Positions 55,445 through 63,659 of a DNA stretch of 63,659 nt are shown here, one piece after another. Source of the DNA: Domibacillus tundrae (lineage in GTDB: Bacteria > Bacillota > Bacilli > Bacillales > Domibacillaceae). The stretch is from NCBI RefSeq assembly GCF_000970675.1, contig NZ_LAJA01000002.1, positions 1-63,659 of the forward strand, in the 5' to 3' direction. Under the pieces are notes generated by a model that was not told the DNA's origin, did not search any database, and saw only the letters and a program-made list of their open reading frames with translations. Both the position numbers and the translations under genes were made by a program. How positions within the stretch are numbered: position 1 is the first letter of the stretch; every line of letters starts with the position of its first letter.

Positions 55445-55666
55445 ATGAGCAAAGACCAACACGTTTCAAAACACGAACAAGGCTGGCAAGTAAAAGGCGC
55501 CGGCAACTCCAAAGCAACCAAATTATTCGAGACTCAAAAAGAGGCTCAGGACTTTGCAAAAGGGATTGCAAAAAATCAACAATCAGAAGTGATCATACAC
55601 GGCCGTGACGGACAGATTCGGGCAAAAGACAGCTATGGAAATGACCCTTTTCCACCAAAAGGGTAA
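55445..55666 (+). CDS. DUF2188 protein
   Basis: 73 aa. HVSKHEQGWQVKGAGNSKA and EVIIHGRDGQIRAKDSYG are the DUF2188 signature. Small soluble protein of unknown function. ATG 55445 is preferred: AAGGAG is 9 nt upstream; the ATG at 55436 is too close. Confidence 0.85.
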   Translation: MSKDQHVSKHEQGWQVKGAGNSKATKLFETQKEAQDFAKGIAKNQQSEVIIHGRDGQIRAKDSYGNDPFPPKG

Positions 55667-55821
55667 CATTTCATTAGCAGGCATACACATCTTTTTCCGA
55701 AATAAATTACGTATGAAGCTTTGCTATGGCAGGGCTTCTTTTTTCTGGATCTTCCTATAGAGGCACACCTGGATATACAAAAAAAAAGCCCGAATCCGCT
55801 GTCATTGCGGCCGAACCTTTA

Positions 55822-56583
55822 TCACTTATGCTTAAATATTCGATTGACAACTGTAACAGCCAGTACTGCAGCATCCTCTAATGTGAATAGCTTTTTTTCT
55901 CTTCTGCCCCTATGTTCACTCCCGGATACCCGCTTTTCATTTTTTGCGTTTTTGAACTTGCCGAGCAGCTCCATTTCTTCGGGTGATCTAGATGATGCTC
56001 CAAAATCAGAAGATGGTTTTCCAAGGAACCATTCCAGCGTTTTGCTCCCATTTAATCGGTTCAAATCGACATTTCCTTTAATGCCGGCCATTTTTCCGCT
56101 GTCAGTGTACTGCCAAAGATCACACGGAAATGCCGGTTTATTGCTGCTATAGCGAGGAATCCAATTGAAATCGGCTTTTACTTTGGCCGCTTCAAATGCG
56201 GCGTATGTGTGATGACCGACGTATAGGCCGACTTTCTTTGCACCCAAACGCCGGAGTTCATCAATAAACGCTTGGGTGCCGGCTCGCATATCGTTCATTG
56301 TTTTTGCTTCCACATCCGCCACCCAAAACAAAGCCTCCTGATCCCCGCGTTTCCAAAAATCGCGTGCTTCCACCTTCGCATCATTTACGGATACAAAACG
56401 GCAAAATGCATAATTACCGAATGGAACGTTATTCTTCTTGCATCCGGCCGCATTTGCTGCATACTGGCGGTCGACCGTCGTACTGCCATCCTGAACACGC
56501 AAGATGGCCAGGGCAATATTTTTTCTAGCTGCCGCCCAATCGATTATTCCTTGGTGATGTGATACATCTATAATATTGCTCAT
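55822..56583 (-). CDS. GH25 lysozyme-like muramidase
   Basis: 253 aa. IIDVSHHQG (D6) and WVADVEAKT carry the catalytic acids; LYVGHHTY and WQYTDSG complete the TIM barrel of GH25 enzymes, which cleave MurNAc-GlcNAc bonds. The last 55 residues are basic, possibly wall-binding or cargo-derived. AGAGGG upstream. No signal peptide; may be a phage-derived or spore enzyme. Confidence 0.88.
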   Translation of the reverse strand: MSNIIDVSHHQGIIDWAAARKNIALAILRVQDGSTTVDRQYAANAAGCKKNNVPFGNYAFCRFVSVNDAKVEARDFWKRGDQEALFWVADVEAKTMNDMRAGTQAFIDELRRLGAKKVGLYVGHHTYAAFEAAKVKADFNWIPRYSSNKPAFPCDLWQYTDSGKMAGIKGNVDLNRLNGSKTLEWFLGKPSSDFGASSRSPEEMELLGKFKNAKNEKRVSGSEHRGRREKKLFTLEDAAVLAVTVVNRIFKHK

Positions 56584-56629
56584 TTTCCCTCTTCACTTCC
56601 ATTTAAAAAATATACTAACCCAAAATATA

Positions 56630-57469
56630 TTAACCAATTTTACTGGAATCTATAGCTCGAGAGAGTGTGGATGTAATTATGATTTGATCAAAATCAAGTC
56701 CGAGTTGGACCGCAGTTTGCGCTATTTCAGGCCGAATTCCTGAAAGAGTTGTTTTTACCCCGATTAATGCCAAAGCTTCGACTAAATGAAAAAGTTGTTG
56801 TGCAACCATCGTATCAATCATAATAACACCCGATAAATCGATCAGAAGACAGTCCACTCTTTTTTCAGAGCATTGTTTTAATGTTTTTTCGAGTATTAAT
56901 TTTGCACGTGCTGTGTCGATATCTCCAACCAATGGAAGCAATCCTGTATGGCGATTAAGGGTAATCACTGGTGAACTGAGTTCATTAATCATTTCTTGTT
57001 GGCATTGCAATCGTTTTACCGAAAATTCATGATGCTCTTCCATAAACCAAATCACGACTTTATCGATCGTGTTGATCACTTTTTTATTCCATAAATCGAT
57101 AAATTCCTGTGAATATTTTTCTTTGTTTGAAAAAACAAACTCTTTTATAAAATGTAAGTATTGGTCGCGCGTTCTAAAAAACTCTCTCACGATAAAATGA
57201 ATAGGCGTGGATAAATGCTGCTCATCTTTAGCAATTTGAATAATCCAATTTTCAAAGCCTGATAAAAAAGTCGATTCTTCTTGAACAAACAACTGGCAGA
57301 ACTGCAAATGAAATTCGTAATTTTGTTTTTTTAACAGCTCGACAGCATTTGAATCAGTGGCCGCATATACCCCATGTGGGCCACTCTTATCCAAGGAATC
57401 GTACCATTCCTCCGTCAGCTGTGCAGCTTTCTCTAATAAAAATTCATGTAATTCTTGGACTGGATACAT
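56630..57469 (-). CDS. RsbR-type stressosome protein
   Basis: 279 aa. N-terminal globin-like domain (1-145), then a STAS domain (150-275) with DLSGVIMIDTMVAQQL holding the phosphorylatable Thr and TLSGIRPEIAQT the second site. RsbR proteins form the stressosome with RsbS and release RsbT to activate SigmaB. AGGGGG upstream of ATG 57469. Related pseudogene at 52639. Confidence 0.9.
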   Translation of the reverse strand: MYPVQELHEFLLEKAAQLTEEWYDSLDKSGPHGVYAATDSNAVELLKKQNYEFHLQFCQLFVQEESTFLSGFENWIIQIAKDEQHLSTPIHFIVREFFRTRDQYLHFIKEFVFSNKEKYSQEFIDLWNKKVINTIDKVVIWFMEEHHEFSVKRLQCQQEMINELSSPVITLNRHTGLLPLVGDIDTARAKLILEKTLKQCSEKRVDCLLIDLSGVIMIDTMVAQQLFHLVEALALIGVKTTLSGIRPEIAQTAVQLGLDFDQIIITSTLSRAIDSSKIG

Positions 57470-57574
57470 TCATTTTCCCCCTGAGGCTAAATAAAATTAA
57501 CACCCGTTATTTTAACTTGTTTTCGGCAATTAATCTATGTTCATTTTAACAATAGAAAATATATCGTTAAAATG

Positions 57575-57843
57575 AACCCATCAATTCTTCAAGCCACTGC
57601 TTTTCCTTCGTTAACAGTGCTAAATCAATCAAATCTGTCATATCCTAATATTGATGCATCAGATTTCCCTCGGGCTACAGGCTGGCTGGCCTGGCATCGG
57701 TTTCCGCACTCATTTGCACACCGACAAACAAACACGCTGCTATTACTGGTTCGACCCGTTCTCCATACCAGCTGTAATTGATGACAATGTTCCCTTCTTG
57801 CATCAACAATGCTGACTGTTCGCCACTCTTCAATTCTTAACAA
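57575..57843 (-). pseudogene. Decayed copy of hypothetical protein A
   Basis: Aligns with 54668-54970 at both ends (LRIEEWRTVSIVDA; LLTKEKQWLEELMG) but has a stop/frameshift in the middle. Neighbour B is intact. Confidence 0.7.
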
Positions 57844-57896
57844 GGCAGCTGCTTCTTAAATCACTTTTTTGATGTCATTAATAAGGAGGTTTACAC

Positions 57897-58064
57897 ATGT
57901 TACCTATTGAAATTTTCGGTTGGTTTTTATGTGCATTATTAGCGGTAAGCTTTATCGTTTCGCTCATCTTCTTGCCGAAAAACTCAGAACTAGATACGAA
58001 ATCCGATAATACGTTTCAAGAAAACAAGCCCATAAGACGAAAAGTAAAAAATGACCATTTGTAA
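57897..58064 (+). CDS. Small membrane protein B
   Basis: 55 aa from ATG 57897 after AAGGAGG. One membrane helix (8-26) and a charged C-terminal half. Intact paralog of the broken gene at 55088. Unknown function. Confidence 0.65.
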   Translation: MLPIEIFGWFLCALLAVSFIVSLIFLPKNSELDTKSDNTFQENKPIRRKVKNDHL

Positions 58065-58083
58065 AGCGCTTAGGCGCTTTTTT
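58064..58083 (+). terminator. Terminator of protein B
   Basis: AAAGCGCTTAGGCGCTTTTTT. Confidence 0.7.
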
Positions 58084-58256
58084 GATTTACCATTTGGGCG
58101 GACTTTACCGTTAAGAACAGATTAAAAGCACGCCCGGAAATTTTCTTCCAAGACTCAAAATCGATACTTTGGGAATCATATTCAGGAAGAGCTTTCCCAT
58201 ATGGATATGAAAATGATGAACAAAACTTTAAAAATGGAATGTAAAGGACTGAAATT

Positions 58257-59006
58257 ATGCTGAACAAAGCCCGCTTAGCCGATTTCCGTACAGAGTTAAC
58301 GAACAGAAAAAAGGAATTAGAAGCCCACTTTGAGGATAATGATCATTTCCAATTACCAAGAAGCTTGTCTGACTCCACGAGAGAATTATCCGTTTATGAC
58401 AATCATCCCGCTGATATCGGAACTGAGTTATTTGAGCGAGAAAAAGATATTGCGCTGGATGAACACTCCAGATTTGAATTGCAGGATATTGATACAGCCT
58501 TAGAAGCCATTCAAAATGGAACATACGGCATTTGCAAGATCTGCAAAGAAGAAATTCCAGTGGAGCGTCTAGAAGCTGTACCAACAACTTTGTTTTGTGT
58601 TAAGGATTCACAAGACCAAAATGTTTCCCGTGACCGGCCGATTGAAGAAAAGGTCTTAACCCCTCCCTTTGGGAAATTTGATATGGATGAAAAAGATGAA
58701 AATGTTGCCCATGATGCAGAGGATTCCTGGCAGGAAGTCGCTCAATATGGAACATCCGAATCTCCATCAGATTTTGCTAATCCTCCTGAAGACTACGGCG
58801 ATATGTATGTAGAATCCCAAGAAAATATAGGCTATGTAGAGGATTACGAAAATTTTGTTGCGGTAGATATTACTGGCAAAGAAATAAAAGTATATCCTTC
58901 TAAGGAACATGAAAATTATGAGGATATATTAGATGAAGAAGGCATCATGAGCTCCATCGGTGACTTGCCTGCATCTGAGCAAGAGCCTTATACCAAGAAA
59001 GACTGA
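58257..59006 (+). CDS. yteA: YteA-family (DksA/TraR-like) sporulation protein
   Basis: 249 aa. N-terminal coiled coil, then SVYDNHPADIGTELFEREKD (the TraR/DksA family core), and a C-terminal zinc-like region with CKICK and later C but with Asp where the fourth Cys would be, so zinc binding may be incomplete. Long acidic tail. Found in spore-forming Bacilli; function little known, possibly binds RNA polymerase. AAAGGA upstream. Confidence 0.82.
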   Translation: MLNKARLADFRTELTNRKKELEAHFEDNDHFQLPRSLSDSTRELSVYDNHPADIGTELFEREKDIALDEHSRFELQDIDTALEAIQNGTYGICKICKEEIPVERLEAVPTTLFCVKDSQDQNVSRDRPIEEKVLTPPFGKFDMDEKDENVAHDAEDSWQEVAQYGTSESPSDFANPPEDYGDMYVESQENIGYVEDYENFVAVDITGKEIKVYPSKEHENYEDILDEEGIMSSIGDLPASEQEPYTKKD

Positions 59007-59090
59007 TTAAATAACCCACTATAAATACAGAAACATGGAATTTCATCTTTTTTATTTTCCAACAGGGACGATGTGATTTTGTTGTGATGA

Positions 59091-59133
59091 AAAACCAGCT
59101 GTGATCTTTGGCGGGGTGACAGCTGGTTTTTTA
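59091..59133 (+). terminator. Terminator of yteA
   Basis: AAAAACCAGCTGT / ACAGCTGGTTTTTT. Confidence 0.8.
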
Positions 59134-59213
59134 TATTCAAATCCGTTCTTTATGTATGTTTCTCACAGTGATGATTGGACCAAATTGAGGAATTAATCAA
59201 TATCATTACACCT

Positions 59214-59514
59214 GATCAAGCCAGATCCTGAAGCCGCGAAAGTATTACAGGAAATATTGGGCGGACACTTTGGCGAAATGCGAACAATGATGCAGTATTT
59301 CTTCCAAAGTTCGAATTTTAGAGGTAAGGACACACAATTTCGCGACTTGCTTCGTGGTGTTTTCTTAGAAGAAATTGCCCATGTAGAGCTTGTTCAACAC
59401 ACAATTAACCAATTATTAAATGATTCCGGTGAATCCGCTGTTCCAGGCGATGCAGGCGTCGATCAAGCGCCTCTAGACGATGCGGTTAGACATGCTGATC
59501 CACACCATTTATCA
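59214..59514 (+). pseudogene. Manganese catalase fragment
   Basis: Frame encodes KPDPEAAKVLQEILGGHFGE, then metal-ligand-bearing FLEEIAHVELVQHTI and DAGVDQAPLDDAVRHADPHH, i.e. the first half of a Mn catalase. Start and the second half are gone. Terminator hairpin at 59522-59553 follows. Confidence 0.75.
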
Positions 59515-59521
59515 TTCAATG

Positions 59522-59553
59522 AAGTCCCAAGTAAAGTTCATTTACTCGGGACT
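59522..59553 (+). terminator. Hairpin after the catalase fragment
   Basis: AAGTCCC-AGTAAA / TTTACT-GGGACTT with T-run. Confidence 0.7.
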
Positions 59554-59737
59554 TTTTCTGCTGCATCTTTTCAGCGCAGAAAAGTATCTTCTGAATTATT
59601 GTTGAGGGTGTCTTCTTCCTTTTATCTTTTCTTCTTTTCCAAAAAGGCGTGAATCAATATTTTAATTTCAAGATTAGGTATTGAATTCCTATTTAAAGGT
59701 AAAAGTATTTACTGATCTTTTTAAATGGGAGTGAATA

Positions 59738-60169
59738 ATGATGTTGAAGTTACAAACAGACCTTGAAGGGAAAAATGCATACTTTGGCCATGTACGGGAT
59801 ATGTTTAAAGACCTCGGATATGATTTAGGAGGAAACTGGGATTATGATAAAGGAAGCTTCGATGCCATTTTATCGCGTGAAGGTGGAGAAGTCATTTATA
59901 TCCGAATTCCTTTTACGGTTTTGAAAGGCGCACTTGATGAATATAATGCCTGGATTGAGTTTCAAACGCCCTTTGTTATCAAGCATGTCTTAAACATTGG
60001 CCTGGATAAAGATGAAAATTCATTGCTGGCCGCTTCAGGGTTTAATCAATTCCAAGATCCTGTTGATCCGGACGGACAAATAAAAAATAAAAACAAATGG
60101 GAAGACGCCGGGGAACAAGCGGTGAAACGGATCATCAGTTATTTTAATGATGGGCTGAGCGCCAGCTGA
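59738..60169 (+). CDS. YugN-like family protein
   Basis: 143 aa soluble. LQTDLEGKNAYFGHVRDMF and GGNWDYDKGSFDAIL match the YugN family of Bacillus. Function unknown. GGGAG upstream. Confidence 0.78.
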   Translation: MMLKLQTDLEGKNAYFGHVRDMFKDLGYDLGGNWDYDKGSFDAILSREGGEVIYIRIPFTVLKGALDEYNAWIEFQTPFVIKHVLNIGLDKDENSLLAASGFNQFQDPVDPDGQIKNKNKWEDAGEQAVKRIISYFNDGLSAS

Positions 60170-60261
60170 TCATGTATTGGGTACTGCTTTTTCTAATATG
60201 TCCTTCCCTTTTAAGGCAGCAGTGAATAAGATAGAGTATCAAGGCAAAAAGGGGGCTTAAT

Positions 60262-60756
60262 TTGATCCACACAGTTAAGCCCGGTGAAACGCTTTCCTCA
60301 ATCGCTGGAGATTATCGTATTTCATTAGGATCTCTTATTGCTGGCAACCCTGGAATTACACCCAATTTGATTTATGTTGGACAGCGAATTGTTATTCCAG
60401 GCTTTCCTTCCCCGGCAACAATCCCTTTTTCCATTTCTATCTCCCTCTCAAACAGAACCCTGACATTGCTTTATCAGGGACAGACAAGAAAAGTGTATCC
60501 GATTGGGGGTGGTAGAATGCTTCATGAAACGCCTATAGGAGACTTTGTTATTATTAATAAAGCCCCTAACCCCGGAGGACCTTATGGAACGATGTGGATG
60601 AGCTTATCTAAAAAGGGCTATGGGATTCACGGCACAAATGATCCGTCATCGATTGGAAAGTATGTCTCAAGAGGCTGTGTCCGCATGTATAATCAAGATG
60701 TAGAAGAGCTTTCCAGAACAATCCCGATTGGAACCCTCGTTTCTATCAGGCCATAG
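60262..60756 (+). CDS. ykuD: YkuD-type L,D-transpeptidase with LysM
   Basis: 164 aa, same length as B. subtilis YkuD. LysM (3-47) then catalytic domain with [20 protein letters not shown] (His and Cys). Cross-links peptidoglycan; spore-associated in B. subtilis. TTG 60262 after AGGGGGC. No classical signal peptide, as in YkuD. Confidence 0.93.
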   Translation: MIHTVKPGETLSSIAGDYRISLGSLIAGNPGITPNLIYVGQRIVIPGFPSPATIPFSISISLSNRTLTLLYQGQTRKVYPIGGGRMLHETPIGDFVIINKAPNPGGPYGTMWMSLSKKGYGIHGTNDPSSIGKYVSRGCVRMYNQDVEELSRTIPIGTLVSIRP

Positions 60757-60822
60757 CGTATTTTAACTTAAACTCACAAGACATTTCGGAACACATTCCT
60801 TCGATTTATATTTGCCTTTTTC

Positions 60823-61538
60823 CTATTCAATAGATGGCCCGGTGCTCAAACGAGTCCCGGGCTTTTTGTTTATATACGGTGTCTTTGGAAACGAACCGAT
60901 ATTTCCCTCATACTTATCACCGTTTAAGACGACAGGATCCTTTGTTAAATACATCATTTCTGTCATCTCTCTCATGAATGACTGAAATATTCCAATAAAG
61001 CGAATCATTGTTTTTGACACCGCTCTAACAGGTTTCTTGTACCCTGTTTCCTCACGTAAAAGCTGAATAATTTCTTCCCCAGTAATCGGATATACTGCGG
61101 GGATATTCCAGTTTTGATTGTAAGTATCTTCTCGAAAAGCGAGCTGCACCATTGCTTTTGCGCCGTCCAGCGTGCAAAGAAACTCCCGGGCCACTTTTTT
61201 ATCGCCGACAAAGTTTGCCGTTTTATTCTGAGCAACACCTTTAAGTGTTTCGTGAAGGATCGTATTTTCCGCATTAGGTCCATAGATGTCCGGCATATGA
61301 ACAATCAACGAAGGAGGGCTGCTGTTTTTCAACTTATTTTCCATAGCTAAACGGATTTTTCCTTTTTTCGTATGTGGATTTTTCTTCGCTTCTTCCGCTC
61401 CCTCTCCTTTTGGCTGCCGTCCATACGCATAAATATTGTCCACAAGAGCAATTTTTGCTTTGCTTGTTCAACTAATTCTTTCACTAATGCATAACCGATC
61501 CCGCCTGTTGCACCTAACACCATTGCTTTTTTCATCAT
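60823..61538 (-). pseudogene. NAD-dependent epimerase with internal deletion
   Basis: The N-terminal Rossmann start KAMVLGATGGIGYALVKEL (61538 side) and the rest (VDNIYAYGRQ... to 60823) are in different frames and the about 70 residues between them are missing. Without the nucleotide-binding core it is nonfunctional. The C-terminal part is otherwise well preserved. Confidence 0.7.
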
Positions 61539-61629
61539 TGTTGCCTCCTTTTAATTAACCACTGGTCAAATAAAACCAATAAAATATAATTGACTGCTCT
61601 AAATCAAAAAGTTAATTTAGAGCATTGTT

Positions 61630-62160
61630 CTATTCAGTTAACCTTTTTAAAATGAAATCCACATGTGCTTTGGCAGCTTCCCGCGCTTCCTCAAACCTGT
61701 CAACGTATCCACGATAATAAGAAACAAAACCATGTATGGCTAAAAACGCGGACCAGACGTCTTTTATCGCCAGACTTTTACTGCATAAAAACTGAACTGC
61801 CTGAGCAAATTTTTGATAGCTAAGGTTAGCGGCCTCTTGGGATAAGCCATCTACCTCTGAATTCCTTACCATAAACATGATTTCATACTGACTTTGATGA
61901 TTTAAACCGAATTCAATAAAGCGAAGAACTACGTTATAAAGCTTGGCTGCATCATCTTCAGGACCTTGAACGGTTTCGTCTAAGCGCTTATTTAATTTGG
62001 AAAAATCATCTTCTACAATCGCATAAAATAACTCAGCTTTATTTTTAAAATGGTAGTAGATCGCACCGTGGCTGCAGCCCAGCTGCTTAGCGATATTGCG
62101 CATCGAAACATGTTGAAAGTCTTTTTCAACAAATTGATTTCGTGCTTCCTTTAAAATCAT
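61630..62160 (-). CDS. TetR-family regulator
   Basis: 176 aa. N-terminal HTH: VSMRNIAKQLGCSHGAIYYH, followed by FKNKAELFYAIVEDDF. The ligand domain (about 60-176) is unassigned. It is 22 bp downstream of the KtrB-type gene on the same strand, so co-transcribed or independent. No clear ribosome binding site; the true start is uncertain. Confidence 0.85.
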   Translation of the reverse strand: MILKEARNQFVEKDFQHVSMRNIAKQLGCSHGAIYYHFKNKAELFYAIVEDDFSKLNKRLDETVQGPEDDAAKLYNVVLRFIEFGLNHQSQYEIMFMVRNSEVDGLSQEAANLSYQKFAQAVQFLCSKSLAIKDVWSAFLAIHGFVSYYRGYVDRFEEAREAAKAHVDFILKRLTE

Positions 62161-62182
62161 TTCTTTTGCAGTAGTACGTTTT

Positions 62183-63538
62183 TTATCCTATAATGATGCG
62201 CTCTTTTGGATAGTGATACGGATGTTTGACTGGTTTGCCTCCCATAAAGAATAAGAAGGTAAACATCCCGATTTTCCCTATAAACATTAAAATCATGATC
62301 ACGACCTTCCCAGCAGTACTCAAATCCGGTGTAATGCCAAGCGAAAGACCTACGGTGCCAAAGGCAGAGGAAACTTCGAATAAAATTTCCATTAAGGAAA
62401 AGGCAGGTTCAATGCATGCAAGAACGATAACTGCCACACTGCACAGTATCATAGCTGTTGTGAAAACGATGAATGACTTGATGATATCTTCATCATCGAT
62501 CTCCCTTTTGAATATTTTTATTGACCTGTTCCCATTCGCATAGTTGTAAATGGCAAGCAGCATCACAGCAAACGTGGTTGTTCTTATCCCACCGCCGGCA
62601 CTGCTGGGGGATGCCCCTATGAACATAAAGACACTCAGTAACAAAATGGTAGGTACCGAAAATTTATTGATGTCGTTGATAGCCATTCCGCCAGTCCTCG
62701 AAGATATCGAATAGAACAAAGAATGAGCGAAGGATTGATACCAAGTCTTATCTGAATACAAATGACTGTACTCAAACAGATAGATGAAAATGGCTCCAAT
62801 TACGATCAGTATGAAGAAAGTTGCGGTTGTAATTTTTGTGAACAAGCTGAACCGGAATGGCATCTTTCCCCTATGCCTGAACCACTGACTCACCTCCATT
62901 AGAACAGGGAATCCAAGGGATCCGATAATAAAGAGTACTGAATTAAAGGTCAGAACAAAATAATCGTTTGCAAACGGAATTAGTGATTTTCCTGTGATAT
63001 CAAAACCAGCATTTGTCGTAGCAGCCACAGAGGCGAAGAAACCCTGCAAATAAGCCTCTTGCCATGTTGGGAAATACTTCAAAAAATACGTACCCAATAC
63101 AACAGCCCCAAATAGCTCAATTATGACAAAGAAAAAGAAGATCATTCGTATGAGCCGAACAATTCCGGAAAAAGTCGGGCTGTTTTGTTCTGTCGTCATG
63201 AGAATTCTTTCTCTGAGCCCTATTCTCTTTCGTGATACAAGCCATAGTATTGTTCCGAAAGCCATGACCCCAATTCCACCAAACTGGAGGATAATTGAAA
63301 AAATGAATGTACCGGGAACACTAAGCAGCTGGCTTATATCTACCGTAGATAATCCTGTTACAGTTACCGCACTAATAGAAATGAAGACTGCATCAATAAA
63401 TGCGAGCTCTGCATTCTGCTTTTGAGTGATAGGCAGCAGCAATAAAATGGTTGAAACCACTACAGCTATTAGGTAATAAAAAACAATTATTTGAGCAGCA
63501 GATAGTCGTTTTGTTCCGTTCTCTATTTTATTATTCAT
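62183..63538 (-). CDS. ktrB: KtrB/TrkH-type potassium transporter subunit
   Basis: 451 aa with four pseudo-repeats, each with a selectivity-filter glycine: TVTGLS, TNAGFD, SRTGG and FGTVGLS. Uptakes K+ with a KtrA-type regulator, which is not encoded in this window. Closest to the KtrD/YkrM group. GGAG upstream of ATG 63538. Confidence 0.92.
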   Translation of the reverse strand: MNNKIENGTKRLSAAQIIVFYYLIAVVVSTILLLLPITQKQNAELAFIDAVFISISAVTVTGLSTVDISQLLSVPGTFIFSIILQFGGIGVMAFGTILWLVSRKRIGLRERILMTTEQNSPTFSGIVRLIRMIFFFFVIIELFGAVVLGTYFLKYFPTWQEAYLQGFFASVAATTNAGFDITGKSLIPFANDYFVLTFNSVLFIIGSLGFPVLMEVSQWFRHRGKMPFRFSLFTKITTATFFILIVIGAIFIYLFEYSHLYSDKTWYQSFAHSLFYSISSRTGGMAINDINKFSVPTILLLSVFMFIGASPSSAGGGIRTTTFAVMLLAIYNYANGNRSIKIFKREIDDEDIIKSFIVFTTAMILCSVAVIVLACIEPAFSLMEILFEVSSAFGTVGLSLGITPDLSTAGKVVIMILMFIGKIGMFTFLFFMGGKPVKHPYHYPKERIIIG

Positions 63539-63659
63539 TTTTCTCCAACTTCTATATGTTTTCTGACAAAATTATACCTAATTTCGTATTAACATGCCAT
63601 TGCACAATTTCAACTTACAATAATTTGTCCATTAATAAACTCCCTCTATAAACATTGAT

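Overview
This is chromosomal DNA from a low-to-medium GC, endospore-forming member of the Bacillaceae. The evidence is the Bacillus-type backbone order lexA / yneA-yneB-ynzC-tkt-yneF / ynzD / ccdA-ccdC / yneK, the cotJABC spore-coat operon with a SigmaE-like promoter, a Spo0E-type phosphatase, a YteA-type sporulation protein, Bacillus-style AGGAGG ribosome binding sites with frequent GTG and TTG starts, and B. subtilis-type LexA and CcpA boxes. The genus cannot be fixed from the sequence alone.

Layout. 1-8.1 kb is a mobile island: a 1265-aa protein that looks like a nuclease-STAND antiviral sensor (509-4306), a helix-turn-helix replication-type protein, a tyrosine integrase with a 36-aa overlapping leader ORF, a tRNA-Val(GAC)-derived attachment remnant and a second, decayed integrase. 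8.1-22.1 kb is core: a lytic transglycosylase, the DUF485-acetate symporter pair under a near-perfect CcpA cre box, an L,D-transpeptidase, a PucR-type regulator, a SCO copper chaperone, sbcCD, yneK, ccdC, ccdA and ynzD. 22.1-31.0 kb is a second accessory region inserted between ynzD and yneF, which are neighbours in related genomes. It holds a structured inverted repeat, an HD-GYP protein, an HNH-like and a DUF6884-like gene, a thioesterase, a VLRF1-type release factor, and two decayed copies of one tyrosine recombinase. Each of those copies is followed by the 3' part of yneF, so yneF appears to be an integration site used at least twice (unit length about 3.5 kb).

31.0-44.2 kb returns to core: yneF, tkt, ynzC, yneB, yneA, lexA (four LexA-like boxes between yneA and lexA), an SDR, an ABC-2 exporter, dinB-dsdA, an SH3 protein, a protease-like membrane protein with a broken HEXXH motif, a PAS-STAS protein and a Dabb protein. 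44.3-48.4 kb is a small prophage remnant: a large serine integrase facing away from a string of overlapping small phage-like genes and a set of tandem terminator hairpins. 48.5-63.6 kb is a spore and stress neighbourhood: cotJABC, a YiiX-like hydrolase, a second structured repeat next to tRNA-Cys, several STAS/RsbR genes, a duplicated two-gene module with reciprocal decay, a GH25 lysozyme, a YteA protein, a YkuD transpeptidase, a TetR regulator and a KtrB-type potassium channel.

Functional links. DNA-damage genes cluster here (lexA, yneA, sbcCD, dinB). Respiratory copper and cytochrome c maturation (SCO, ccdA, ccdC) and cell-wall remodelling (two L,D-transpeptidases, a transglycosylase, a lysozyme) are also well represented. 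The best candidate for a poorly described system is the Mrr-like nuclease/STAND protein on the integrase-bearing island at the left end; the yneF-targeting element family is second.
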